Origin: SZUA-584 sp041656035
GTDB lineage: Bacteria; Bacillota; Clostridia; Christensenellales; SZUA-584
Assembly (NCBI GenBank): GCA_964586785.1
Contig: CAZPHS010000004.1
Location: 59,168 to 123,167, forward strand
Direction of reading: 5' to 3'
Length of the DNA stretch: 64,000 bases
Below, piece after piece: positions 33,549-42,402 of the stretch; position 1 is the stretch's first letter; each line of letters begins with the position of its first letter. Both the position numbers and the translations under genes were made by a program. Below the pieces are notes generated by a model. That model was not told where the DNA came from. It did no database searches and was given only the letters and a program-made list of their open reading frames with translations.

Positions 33549-35954
33549 ATGATTGAGGAGAAAGATTTGCTTTTCAGGCTTTCCACAAAGCAAACCAGCT
33601 ATTGGTTCCGCGTAACCTCGTTCGGGCATTTAGAACACATACACTACGGGCCAAGGCTCGCGGAGCAGGACCCGCAGGGGCTTGTTCTAAAGCGCATAGG
33701 GGTTGCGGGCGGCAATATAATATACGATGACAAAGACCCGTTATACTGCCTTGAGAGCATGTGCCTTGAATGGTCGGGCATTGGGCGGGGCGATTACCGT
33801 CCCACCCCCGCGGAGATAAAAATGCCGGACGGCAGCTTTTCCTGCGATTTTATCTACCGTTCTTACCGGATAATTCAGGGAGCCGCCGGTATGCAGTCTT
33901 TGCCTAACGCCTATGGCCGGGCGGAGGACTGCCGAACTTTGGAGCTTACTCTTGAGGATGTCTCCAACAAAGTGACGCTTCTTTTATACTATACGGTTTT
34001 TGAGCAAACCGACGTTATCACCCGCCGTTCCGTGCTTATAAACAACAATGCCAAGCCGCTTGTAATACGCCGCATTATGAGCATGCAGCTTGATATGCCA
34101 AACCGCGGATTCCGCATAGTCACCTTTGACGGCGGCTGGATTAAAGAAGCGCATAAAAACGAGTGCGAGCTTAAATACGGACTGTTTGTCAACCAGTCAA
34201 CGACAGGCGCGAGCAGCCACCGCCACAACCCCGGGTTCCTGCTGGCGGAAGCGGGGGCAAACGAGGAGCACGGCTATGTATACGGCTTTAACCTTGTATA
34301 CAGCGGCAATCATTACGGCGCCGTTGATTTGTCCAACCAGCAGCTTGTCCGCGTTATGCTAGGTATAAACCCTTACTGCTTTGAATGGACTTTATATTCC
34401 GGTGAGAAGTTTGAAACGCCGGAAGCTATAATGACTTTCAGCGGCGGCGGATATAACGGCGCGAGCGCGAATTTTCACGATTTTATTAATAATCATATAA
34501 TACGTGGCGAATGGAAAAACTCCGAACGCCCCGTGCTTATAAACAGCTGGGAAGCGCATTTTTTCTTTTTTAACGAGCGCCGGCTGCTGCGGCTCGCGCG
34601 CCGCGCAAAAAAAACGGGCATAGAGCTTTTCGTGCTTGACGACGGATGGTTCGGCGAACGCAACGACGACACCAAGGGGCTTGGCGACTACACAATAAAC
34701 AAAAAAAAGCTGCCGCGCGGTTTGCCGCATCTTGCAAACCGCATACGGAAAATGGGGCTGCGCTTCGGGCTGTGGGTGGAACCCGAAATGGTAAACGAAA
34801 ACAGCGATCTTTTCCGCGCGCATCCCGAGTACGCGGTAACGGTGCCCGGCAAGAAACCTTCGCTCGGGCGGAATCAGCTTGTGCTTGACCTGTGCAACCA
34901 CGAGGTTCGCGATTATATTGTCTCCTCTGTAAGCCGCATACTCGACGAATCGGATATCAGCTATGTAAAATGGGATATGAACCGCCATATAAGCGACGCT
35001 TACTCGCCCTTGCTCCAAAACCAGGGCGAGTTCTTTCACCGGTATACACTTGGGCTTTATGACGTGCTAAGAAGAATATTTGGGGCGCGCCCGCACATAC
35101 TGCTTGAGAGCTGCTCGAGCGGGGGAAACCGTTTCGATTTGGGCATACTGTGCTTTTCGCCCCAGATTTGGGCTTCCGACAACACCGACCCAATAGCGCG
35201 TTTAAGCATACAAAACGGTCTTTCATACCTTTATCCTCTCTCTACCATAAGCGCGCACGTTTCGCAGGCGCCGCATTTTCAAACTCTGCGAAACACGCCG
35301 CTGCCGACGCGTTTTAACGTGGCTTGCTTTGGAAGCCTTGGCTACGAGCTTAATTTGAGGTTTTTATCCCGCGTTGAAAAGAAAGAAGTAAAAGAGCAGA
35401 TCTCTTTCTACAAAGCGCACAGAAAAACCTTTCAGTTCGGCCGCTTTTACAGGCACAGCTCAATAAAAGATAACAAGATGCACTGGCAATGTATTGCCAA
35501 AGACGGCAGCGAATCAATCGCGGGTTTTTTTCAAACGCGAATGCACGCGGGCGAGGGCTTTGATTATCTTCCTCTTTCCGGGCTTGAGCCCGACGCGCGC
35601 TATACCGTTACCACACGTCCCCAAAGCCTTTTTTTAGGCAGGTTTGGTTATCTTATTTCTTATATTCTGCCATTTGTGCTTCATCCGTACGGACTGCTTT
35701 TGCATACCGCCGCGCAGCTTTACCGTATGAAAGACTGCGTGGAAAATTATGAATGCGGCGGCGATATGCTCAACGTGGGCATAAAGCTCAACAACCAGTT
35801 CCAGGGCAGTTATTACAACGAACAAGTCCGTATGCTCGGCGATTTCGGTTCCAACCTTTACCTTATAATAAAGCATAATTACGAGCTTTTGCACTCGCAT
35901 CAGCTTCCGGCGAACATATACGATACGTATGTTTCAAAGGAGGGCGCGATATAA
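33549..35954 (+). CDS. alpha-galactosidase, GH36
   Basis: This intracellular (no signal peptide) retaining glycosidase removes alpha-1,6-galactose from raffinose-type sugars. At 801 residues it is somewhat longer than the usual 730. An N-terminal beta-sandwich is followed by the barrel with FVLDDGWFG (about 364-372). The nucleophile is Asp476 in KWDMNR and the acid/base Asp544 in WASDNTDP, close to positions 478 and 548 of characterised GH36 enzymes. The C-terminal region has a hydrophobic insertion (about residues 697-720). The SD is GGAGG. An ACGAT-N8-ATCGT inverted repeat lies in the 258-base upstream gap as a possible operator. Confidence 0.95.
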   Translation: MIEEKDLLFRLSTKQTSYWFRVTSFGHLEHIHYGPRLAEQDPQGLVLKRIGVAGGNIIYDDKDPLYCLESMCLEWSGIGRGDYRPTPAEIKMPDGSFSCDFIYRSYRIIQGAAGMQSLPNAYGRAEDCRTLELTLEDVSNKVTLLLYYTVFEQTDVITRRSVLINNNAKPLVIRRIMSMQLDMPNRGFRIVTFDGGWIKEAHKNECELKYGLFVNQSTTGASSHRHNPGFLLAEAGANEEHGYVYGFNLVYSGNHYGAVDLSNQQLVRVMLGINPYCFEWTLYSGEKFETPEAIMTFSGGGYNGASANFHDFINNHIIRGEWKNSERPVLINSWEAHFFFFNERRLLRLARRAKKTGIELFVLDDGWFGERNDDTKGLGDYTINKKKLPRGLPHLANRIRKMGLRFGLWVEPEMVNENSDLFRAHPEYAVTVPGKKPSLGRNQLVLDLCNHEVRDYIVSSVSRILDESDISYVKWDMNRHISDAYSPLLQNQGEFFHRYTLGLYDVLRRIFGARPHILLESCSSGGNRFDLGILCFSPQIWASDNTDPIARLSIQNGLSYLYPLSTISAHVSQAPHFQTLRNTPLPTRFNVACFGSLGYELNLRFLSRVEKKEVKEQISFYKAHRKTFQFGRFYRHSSIKDNKMHWQCIAKDGSESIAGFFQTRMHAGEGFDYLPLSGLEPDARYTVTTRPQSLFLGRFGYLISYILPFVLHPYGLLLHTAAQLYRMKDCVENYECGGDMLNVGIKLNNQFQGSYYNEQVRMLGDFGSNLYLIIKHNYELLHSHQLPANIYDTYVSKEGAI

Positions 35955-36010
35955 AAAAATAGCTTATAAAATACCGCTTTCATGCGCAAAATAAGCATGA
36001 GGTGAGAAAA

Positions 36011-36433
36011 ATGAAACTACTGGACATTATGTCAAAAGACATCGCGTTTTTAAATCCGGATGATTCCGTTGAGCAGGCCGCGTGGCTTATGAAGCGGCAC
36101 AATATCGGTTCCGTACCCATATGCTCCGATAATCAGGTGATAGGCATAGTCACCGACAGGGATATCGCGTTAAGGTCTGTCGCGGACGGCGCGGGTTTGG
36201 CACAAACGGTTGGGGATATAATGACTACAAACCCCGTTTTAGGAGATCCGCAGATGGATGTTTGCGACGCGGCGCGCATAATGAGCGATAACCAAATCAG
36301 AAGGCTCCCCGTCGTTGATAACGGACAGCTTGTCGGCATGGTGGCTCTCGGCGATATTTCGGTCGACCCTTCTTTCTCTTCGGACGCCGAGCAGGCGCTT
36401 TCCAACATATCGCAGCCTTGCGATCACACCTGA
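36011..36433 (+). CDS. CBS domain pair protein
   Basis: This 140-residue protein consists almost only of two CBS motifs (residues about 8-60 and 72-125; GIVTDRDIALR and GMVALGDIS), a module that binds adenine nucleotides. The ATG at 36011 has an AGGTGAG SD; a GTG three codons earlier is the alternative start. It resembles the small stress-type CBS proteins (YhcV-like). A terminator follows directly. Confidence 0.9.
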   Translation: MKLLDIMSKDIAFLNPDDSVEQAAWLMKRHNIGSVPICSDNQVIGIVTDRDIALRSVADGAGLAQTVGDIMTTNPVLGDPQMDVCDAARIMSDNQIRRLPVVDNGQLVGMVALGDISVDPSFSSDAEQALSNISQPCDHT

Positions 36434-36441
36434 AAAATGGT

Positions 36442-36477
36442 AAAAGGGCAGACCGGTATACGGACTCTGCCCTTTTT
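36442..36477 (+). terminator. intrinsic terminator after the CBS gene
   Basis: An 11-bp stem AAAAGGGCAGA/TCTGCCCTTTT is followed by T, starting 9 nt after the stop codon. Confidence 0.88.
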
Positions 36478-36532
36478 ATTGTTAAATTTATATTAAGAGA
36501 AACTGTTTTTATTCCCCGGGTTTTTCGCATAT

Positions 36533-37516
36533 CTATACGGTTTTGACTTCGTTTTTTCGCGTTGCCCCCCATTTGCCGCACCTGTCGCCAAAGTGTGCCG
36601 CGGTGCCGCTCCCGCAAATTATCTGTATTACTTCACACATATTAGAGCAGCCGCCGCATTCAAAGCTTTTAACCGCGTAATCGCCGCGCGGATAGCGAAG
36701 CCCCGTAAAATTAGTCCTGCCGCCAAAGAGCTCCATATGCTCTTTAGCCAGCAAAGCGGCGCCAAAGGCTCCCATAACATCATAACGCTGAGGTATTATA
36801 ACCTTTAAGCCAAGAGCCTTTTCAAAAGCCGCTACTATGCCTATATTGGCCGCCACGCCGCCCTGGAACATTACCGGCTCCGTTATCCGCTTGCCTTTCG
36901 CTAAATTGTTTAAAAAATTACGCACCAGCGCCTCGCACAGCCCGGCTATAATATCCTCGTTGCGGTGTCCTGCCTGCTGCTTGCTTATCATGTCGGATTC
37001 CGCGAAAACCGCGCAGCGCCCCGCTATATGCACCGGCATTTTAGAGCGGAGGGCGTAGCTTCCGAATTCCTCAATCGGTATCTCCAGCCGCGACGCCTGC
37101 CTGTCCAAGAACGAGCCCGTGCCTGCCGCGCAGACAGTGTTCATCGCAAAATCGCAGACAACCCCGCCGTTTAACAGTATTATTTTTGAATCCTGTCCGC
37201 CTATCTCCAGTATGGTCCGTACGTTAGGCACTATATGGCAGGCCGCCACGGCATGGGCGGTAATCTCGTTTTTTACAACATCGGCTCCGGCAAGCGCAAA
37301 GGCAAGCTGCCGTCCGCTGCCTGTAGCGCCCGCTCCCTTTATGCTTCCCGCAAAATCACCGTCTATTATTGATAATCCCTTTATGACGGCGTCTATGGGG
37401 CGGCCGCCCGTTCGCATATACAGCCTTTGTACCACACTGTCGTTATTGTCAATAACAACTATGTTTGTGCTTACCGACCCTACGTCTATTCCAATATAGC
37501 AGCTTTTTTCAGGCAT
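36533..37516 (-). CDS. 2-hydroxyacyl-CoA dehydratase-type activase (BadF/HgdC ASKHA ATPase)
   Basis: This 327-residue protein of the ASKHA fold uses ATP to inject one electron into a partner dehydratase or reductase. The ATP-binding GIDVGSVSTNIV lies at about 9-20 and EIGGQDSKI near 104. The Cys ligands of the dimer-bridging [4Fe-4S] cluster lie in NTVCAAGTGSFLD and GRCAVFAESD. The start ATG (37514-37516) overlaps the end of the upstream gene by 8 nt. A C-terminal Cys-rich tail (ECGGCSNMC) is unusual for plain HgdC. It is the last of three coupled genes. Confidence 0.9.
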   Translation of the reverse strand: MPEKSCYIGIDVGSVSTNIVVIDNNDSVVQRLYMRTGGRPIDAVIKGLSIIDGDFAGSIKGAGATGSGRQLAFALAGADVVKNEITAHAVAACHIVPNVRTILEIGGQDSKIILLNGGVVCDFAMNTVCAAGTGSFLDRQASRLEIPIEEFGSYALRSKMPVHIAGRCAVFAESDMISKQQAGHRNEDIIAGLCEALVRNFLNNLAKGKRITEPVMFQGGVAANIGIVAAFEKALGLKVIIPQRYDVMGAFGAALLAKEHMELFGGRTNFTGLRYPRGDYAVKSFECGGCSNMCEVIQIICGSGTAAHFGDRCGKWGATRKNEVKTV

Positions 37517-38606
37517 ATCGCCCCCCAACCTTCTTCCTTGATTCCAGCATATCCACAAAGGCCTCTATACGCGTCATATATCCCGCCTCGCCCGTTATCT
37601 CGTCCACTATAAGCGTCATAACAGGAAACTTAAGCCGCCTTTGCAGCGCCGGAAGAACAGATTTTGTTACAATCTCCGGCATACATCCTAAGGGGAACAC
37701 CTGTATCGCGCCGTCGTATCCCGCCAGACGTGAACGGGCGGCATGTGCTATTGATTCCTTCGCGTGACCGCCTATATCGCAGGGAAGATATTTTTTTGAC
37801 GCCGCCCTTATAAGCGGCGAATTCAGTCCGACGGGTTTCAGCGCCAAATCCGAAACCCACCAGCTGGGCGATAAAAGCCGCTTTGTGCAAACGCCGAGTT
37901 CGGCAAGCTTATCTTCTATGTACATATTTGAAAACGGCTCTATTATTGTGTATATTTCTCCTATAATCGCAATCTTAAGCGGAGTTTTCGCTTCGCAAAT
38001 ATCAACGCTTTTAATACGCCTTTTGTACTCGCGGAGCACGGCGCGCATTTCTTTAAAGCTTTCGCATAAAAAGGCCTTGCTTTTGCACTCCGCCAATAAT
38101 CGGCTGCAGCTGCCTTTTTCCGCTTCGTATCCCGAAAGCGCGTACGCCAGCCCGTCAATACCGTCTATTTGTTTTAATATGCCCAGCGTTTGCCGAAGAC
38201 AGTCAAGCTTTTTCGCTTTGCCGGCGGGGCTTGGCGCCGTTACCCTCGCTATCCTTTTCCAAAACTCCTGTTTGCCTATTTCCGACGGCGAATCGATAAC
38301 AATTATATCCGCGTTATATCCGTTCTTATCAAGCAGCTTCATCTGCAGTTCGCAGTATTCACCGAAACGGCACGGTCCGCAGCTCCCCGTAATTATTATT
38401 GTGTCCGCGCCCCTTTTTATACAATCCAAAAAATTGCCCATCATTAGTTTGAAAGGCAGGCATATTTCTTCGGGGGAAACATAAGCCCCCGCCGCAAGCG
38501 CGGCTTTGCTGTTTAGTTTGGGTATCACGCAGGGAATTTTAAGCTCTTCAAAAAACACCTTCGCCGCCAGATAGATATTACCCATATGCGGAAATGTTAT
38601 TACCAA
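37509..38606 (-). CDS. dehydratase-family protein, HgdB/DUF2229-like (middle gene)
   Basis: This 365-residue relative of the 2-hydroxyglutaryl-CoA dehydratase D-component family starts at a TTG with a perfectly spaced AAGGAGG SD and overlaps the upstream gene by 29 nt. Conserved Cys are at EEICLPFKLMMG, GSCGPCRFGEYC and PLGCMPE, suitable for an Fe-S cluster. In many Firmicutes this module is fused with activase domains in one protein of over 1400 residues; here it is a separate gene. The substrate is unknown. Confidence 0.82.
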   Translation of the reverse strand: MVITFPHMGNIYLAAKVFFEELKIPCVIPKLNSKAALAAGAYVSPEEICLPFKLMMGNFLDCIKRGADTIIITGSCGPCRFGEYCELQMKLLDKNGYNADIIVIDSPSEIGKQEFWKRIARVTAPSPAGKAKKLDCLRQTLGILKQIDGIDGLAYALSGYEAEKGSCSRLLAECKSKAFLCESFKEMRAVLREYKRRIKSVDICEAKTPLKIAIIGEIYTIIEPFSNMYIEDKLAELGVCTKRLLSPSWWVSDLALKPVGLNSPLIRAASKKYLPCDIGGHAKESIAHAARSRLAGYDGAIQVFPLGCMPEIVTKSVLPALQRRLKFPVMTLIVDEITGEAGYMTRIEAFVDMLESRKKVGGRYA

Positions 38607-39492
38607 AAGCCGCCCTCCTTTTAATCATGTCCGCGAAAGCCTCTATACGAGTGTCAAAACCCGCTTCCCCCGTGTGCTCGTCAATTTTTAAAACCATGAA
38701 CGGAAAGCCTTCCAGAGCGCTTTTTATCATTTCAACAACAACCGAGTCTACTCCGCAGCAAAACGCCGAAACATATATTATACCGTCCGCAAGCTTATTT
38801 CTCGCTATGTGCGCGGCGCTTCCGTAATACTGGCGCGCGAAATACCAAAAAGGACGCTTGAACAGCCTTGCCGCCTCCGCTTCAATATGCTCCGCCGAAA
38901 CGCATTCCGCGGTGATAATTCCCATACCGAGAGCGTTTAGCTTTTTTATAAGATTATGGTTAACAAAGCTGTCCTCTATATTGTACATATGGCCTATAAG
39001 CGCTATCGTGTACGGACAGCCCCTTTGATTAATGGCGGGGTTATATGCTTTTTGCTTTTGTACGGCCGCGTAAAAAGCGGAATCTATACGGTTTGCGCCG
39101 GCAAACCTCCCCGCGTTCCGCGCCCATTTATAAAGCGTTCTCTCGTCAAAGCACAAAACAGGCTCTTCAATTACGGGCGGTAAGCCATGTACGCTGTTTA
39201 CCGCCATCTCTTTTAAACCGCATATCATGGGGCAGGCAAGCCTAGCGTTCTTTTTGCCTAAAATCCTGGGAATCAATATAAAGTCGCACCTGCGCGCAAG
39301 CCATTGGGCGTGTCCGTGAAAAACTTTTATAGGCAGGCACGCCTCGTCCACACAAGTTTTTAAACCCGCCGCGTGAATTTGCTTATTCGTGCGCGGCGAA
39401 ACGACTACCTGCGCCCCGAGAGCCTCAAAAAAGGTTTGGACAAAAACATAATATTTATAATATAAAAGCGCTCTTGGAAGTCCTATCCTCAT
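38578..39492 (-). CDS. dehydratase-family protein, DUF2229-like (first gene)
   Basis: The protein has 304 residues. The N-terminal MRIGLPRALLYY is the hallmark of DUF2229/acyl-CoA dehydratase activase-related proteins, followed by a CVDEACLPIKVFHGH segment with Cys and a late FCCGVDS motif. It shares its C-terminal signature (DEHTGEAGFDTRIEAFADM) with the middle gene (DEITGEAGYMTRIEAFVDM), so the two are paralogous halves. It is the first gene of the cluster, with a GGAG SD. Confidence 0.82.
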   Translation of the reverse strand: MRIGLPRALLYYKYYVFVQTFFEALGAQVVVSPRTNKQIHAAGLKTCVDEACLPIKVFHGHAQWLARRCDFILIPRILGKKNARLACPMICGLKEMAVNSVHGLPPVIEEPVLCFDERTLYKWARNAGRFAGANRIDSAFYAAVQKQKAYNPAINQRGCPYTIALIGHMYNIEDSFVNHNLIKKLNALGMGIITAECVSAEHIEAEAARLFKRPFWYFARQYYGSAAHIARNKLADGIIYVSAFCCGVDSVVVEMIKSALEGFPFMVLKIDEHTGEAGFDTRIEAFADMIKRRAAFGNNISAYG

Positions 39493-39610
39493 ATGCTTTA
39501 TCTCCTGTCCGCTTTTTATATCTTTTCTTACTCAAAATAAAAATATACAAAAAAATGCGCCGTTTAATAACGAAACGCACCCGCCTTTTAAAACTGCCGC
39601 TCTTATCCGG

Positions 39611-40309
39611 CTATTTCATAATGTCTTTAACAACCTCTCCCGCTATTATAAGCCCCGCGGCGGAAGGAACAAACGCCACGCTGCCCGTCGCCGCCCTCCC
39701 GTTTATGCAATTACGGCTTGTCTTTACGGGCTCTTCGCGCGAATACACAACTTTGAGCGATTCTATGCCAAGCCTCTTTAATTCCCTGCGCATCACCTTA
39801 GCCAAAGGACACACCGACGTCTCGTAAATGTCGGCGACCTCAAAACGCGTGGGGTCCAGCTTGTTCCCCGTTCCCATGCTGCTTATAATAGGCGCTCCCG
39901 CCGCCTTGGCACTCTCAATAAGCTTAAGTTTGGACGACACCGTATCAATAGCGTCCACTATATACGTATATCCGGATAAATCATACTCGTCCGCGTTGTG
40001 CGCGCCGTAGTATATAGCATACGCCTTCGCCTCGCAGCGCGGGTTTATGGATAGTATGCGCTCTTTCATAACTTCAGCCTTGTTTTTGCCTATCGTATAA
40101 TACGTGGCTATAATCTGGCGGTTTATATTGGATTCGCACACTATGTCCGCGTCGAAAAGCGATACGCTCCCTATACCGCTGCGCGTGAGCGCTTCCGCGG
40201 CGTATGAGCCAACCCCGCCTATGCCGAAAATCGCGACCGATGATTTTGCCAGCCTGTCCATGGCTTTATCGCCAAGAAGCGCCGCTGTACGCGAAAATAT
40301 ACCGTTCAT
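39611..40309 (-). CDS. tcdA: tRNA threonylcarbamoyladenosine dehydratase
   Basis: TcdA is an E1-like, ATP-dependent enzyme that cyclises t6A37 to ct6A in tRNAs. It has 232 residues. The nucleotide-binding GIGGVGSYAAEAL is at about 29-41, the FDADIVCESNINRQI adenylation segment follows, and VDAIDTVSSKLKLI is typical of CsdL/TcdA. The C-terminus contains Cys in the NCINGRAATGS segment. It overlaps the upstream ridA by 4 nt. Confidence 0.93.
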   Translation of the reverse strand: MNGIFSRTAALLGDKAMDRLAKSSVAIFGIGGVGSYAAEALTRSGIGSVSLFDADIVCESNINRQIIATYYTIGKNKAEVMKERILSINPRCEAKAYAIYYGAHNADEYDLSGYTYIVDAIDTVSSKLKLIESAKAAGAPIISSMGTGNKLDPTRFEVADIYETSVCPLAKVMRRELKRLGIESLKVVYSREEPVKTSRNCINGRAATGSVAFVPSAAGLIIAGEVVKDIMK

Positions 40310-40686
40310 CTTTTTGCCGCCACCGCTTCTATTTCAATCAGCGCGTCTTTAGGAAGCTTGGCTTCAACGCACGAACGCGCGGGGTACGGCGACGCGAAAT
40401 ACCGCGAGTACACTTCGTTTACCGGTGAGAAATCCGACATATTTTTTAAATACACCGTGGTTTTAACAACATCCGAAAGCGAAAGACCCCAAGCGGCAAG
40501 AACCGCCGTTAAGTTTTTAATTACCCGCTCCGCCTGCTTTTCTATGCCGCCGTCTGTTATTTTGCCCGTCTCCGGCTCCGCCGGTATCTGCCCCGATACA
40601 AAAACAAAACCGCCCGCCGAAACCGCTTGTGAATAAGGCCCCGCCGCCTCCGGCGCGTTTGCAGTATTAATCACTTTTTTACGCAT
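40306..40686 (-). CDS. ridA: RidA family 2-iminobutanoate/2-iminopropanoate deaminase
   Basis: This 126-residue trimer-forming enzyme hydrolyses reactive enamines/imines produced by PLP dehydratases. The GPYSQAV and FVSGQIP motifs, the catalytic Arg in the PARSCVEAKLP segment (about 103-113) and the closing IEIEAVA are all present. A GGAG SD precedes the ATG. It is the first gene of ridA-tcdA, joined by an ATGA overlap. Confidence 0.96.
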   Translation of the reverse strand: MRKKVINTANAPEAAGPYSQAVSAGGFVFVSGQIPAEPETGKITDGGIEKQAERVIKNLTAVLAAWGLSLSDVVKTTVYLKNMSDFSPVNEVYSRYFASPYPARSCVEAKLPKDALIEIEAVAAKR

Positions 40687-40767
40687 CTTTTTTCTCCGGA
40701 ATTTTTATTCACTTAAAATATAGCGCATATAATGTATTTGCGCAATTTTTTACGCCGCGGCAATATA

Positions 40768-41400
40768 TTAAATCTTAATCAACGCGGGCGTTACAAATGT
40801 TTGTATGAGCAGCCCCAGTATTGAAATAAAAAACACTGCCGCAAGACGTTTAAAATGCGGAGCCGCGTCTTTTAGGCGGCCTCTCGCGGTTGACGGTATG
40901 CTCCGGTTTTTGAAAGTTTCAACCGAGTTGTTAAGGCTTAAAACACCCGCTTTTATAAAGCATGGCAGCAATATAATGTTAGGCAGCAGCGAGCAGGACA
41001 ATATCGCCCCAAAGCCGCCTCCGAAAAAATCAAGCGACAGCACCCCCGCCGCGAATCCCGCGCAGAACCCTTTTACTATCATTAGAACGCTTATAAATGC
41101 TATACCCGCCATCGTCATCGAAAGCCAGGCGAACGCTCCGTAATACAGTATGTTTACAAAAAGCGCGCTTAAAAAAATCCGCAAATAGTCAAGCTGCGCG
41201 GTTTTAGCAGAAAAGAATAAAACTGCGGCATAGGTGCAAAGCGCGTTTTTGGTTTCGGACTGCATATTGCTTACGGTAAACGTCCCCGCCGTTATGCCTA
41301 CGACGAGAAAAAATACTAAAAGCAGATATTGCGCCTTGTTGTCGGCAATATCGTATATCGCGCCTCTTTTTATTTCCCTTAGCAAATCCGCCGCCTCCAT
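40768..41400 (-). CDS. spoIIM: stage II sporulation protein M
   Basis: This 210-residue membrane protein has five or six helices. The soluble N-terminus (EIKRGAIYDIADNKAQYL) followed by a first helix ending GTFTVSNM matches SpoIIM, which with SpoIID and SpoIIP drives septal peptidoglycan hydrolysis in engulfment. The length fits the 214 residues of B. subtilis. The start was placed at the ATG at 41400, although the SD is poor; an open frame reaches 41454. It lies downstream of spo0A, with which it may be co-transcribed. Confidence 0.82.
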   Translation of the reverse strand: MEAADLLREIKRGAIYDIADNKAQYLLLVFFLVVGITAGTFTVSNMQSETKNALCTYAAVLFFSAKTAQLDYLRIFLSALFVNILYYGAFAWLSMTMAGIAFISVLMIVKGFCAGFAAGVLSLDFFGGGFGAILSCSLLPNIILLPCFIKAGVLSLNNSVETFKNRSIPSTARGRLKDAAPHFKRLAAVFFISILGLLIQTFVTPALIKI

Positions 41401-41484
41401 ACTTATACGTAAAATAAATATGCGCGGATTCGCTCGCGTATGCGGCGCTTGCATTCCACAGGTATTTTTGAACAGATAAACCTG

Positions 41485-42273
41485 TTAATCTACAAGTTTA
41501 AGCTCGGTGTTAAGCTTATCGGCAAGCATCGCTATAAATTCGCCGTTCGTCGGTTTACCGCGTGTTTCAAGTATTGTGTAGCCGAAAAATTCTTCAAGCG
41601 TCCCTATGTTCCCCCGGTTCCACGCCGTTTCTATCGCATGGCGCATGGCTCGTTCCACACGCTGCGGAGTGGAATTGTGTTTTTGGGCTACCGATAAATA
41701 GAGTCCGGCAGTTAACCGGCTTAAAAGCTCAAAATTCTCATGCACCATAAGAATAGCGTCCCGCAGGTAATGATAACCTTTTACATTCGCGGTAATGCCT
41801 ATTTCTTTTATATGCTTTGTGACTATCAAATCCGGATTATTTTCGTGCCAGTCCCGGTTGTCGTTTATACCGGCGGATTGTCTGTTCATAATTTCCACCA
41901 AACGCTTTTTGAACACCTCTTTTTTAAAAGGTTTTAAAAACACATAGTCAACATTATAGCTTTCGGCTTTTTTCATGATATAGTCCAAGCTTACTGCGGA
42001 CGTCATCACCACTTTGGTGTTTGTGCTGTAACCGCTTTGATACAGCTCCTCAAGCACGGCGAATCCGTCAAGCACCGGCATTATCAAGTCGAGCAGCAGC
42101 ATATCCGGCCGGTATTTGCATGTCAGCTCAACAGCTTGCCTTCCGTCGAACGCGTAATCGATTATTTCGAATAAATGTGTTTCCGCAATAAATTCTGTTA
42201 TCAGTCTTAAGTAGTCCCGGTTGTTGTCGGCCAGTATAATTCTGTAACTGTCCAAAGCATCACTCGTATACAT
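41485..42273 (-). CDS. spo0A: sporulation master regulator Spo0A
   Basis: This 262-residue response regulator controls entry into sporulation. The receiver has phosphoacceptor Asp62 (LLLDLIMP), acidic Asp16, Thr89 and Lys112. The DNA-binding domain carries ITANVKGYHYLRDAI and the sigma-A-contacting and recognition helices around NSTPQRVERAMRHAIETAWNRGN. Gene order spoIVB-spo0A is the conserved Firmicutes arrangement. Two 0A boxes upstream indicate autoregulation. The promoter lies between spoIVB and spo0A, and the leader to the ATG (SD ACAGGTG) is about 80 nt. Confidence 0.97.
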   Translation of the reverse strand: MYTSDALDSYRIILADNNRDYLRLITEFIAETHLFEIIDYAFDGRQAVELTCKYRPDMLLLDLIMPVLDGFAVLEELYQSGYSTNTKVVMTSAVSLDYIMKKAESYNVDYVFLKPFKKEVFKKRLVEIMNRQSAGINDNRDWHENNPDLIVTKHIKEIGITANVKGYHYLRDAILMVHENFELLSRLTAGLYLSVAQKHNSTPQRVERAMRHAIETAWNRGNIGTLEEFFGYTILETRGKPTNGEFIAMLADKLNTELKLVD

Positions 42274-42361
42274 TTATGCACCTGTCAACATATGATTTAC
42301 ATATTATTATTTACTATATATTATTTCTATTATATTAATATAAACTCCTTTTTAGTTAAGC

Positions 42362-42401
42362 ATTATATCTATATTACGTCCCTATTCGACATTATTCGAC
42401 A
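42362..42401 (-). promoter_or_regulatory. spo0A promoter with two 0A boxes
   Basis: On the minus strand two perfect 0A boxes (TGTCGAA, 42385-42391 and 42395-42401) are spaced 10 bp, one helical turn. A consensus -10 TATAAT (42362-42367) follows the inner box with exactly 17 nt, so that box occupies the -35 position. This is the layout of sigma-A promoters activated by Spo0A~P. Confidence 0.85.
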
Positions 42402-42402
42402 T

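Noticed and set aside
34392..35039. 215-codon frame on the minus strand inside the alpha-galactosidase gene
   Set aside because: It is opposite a conserved catalytic barrel with active-site motifs and has no SD or family resemblance.
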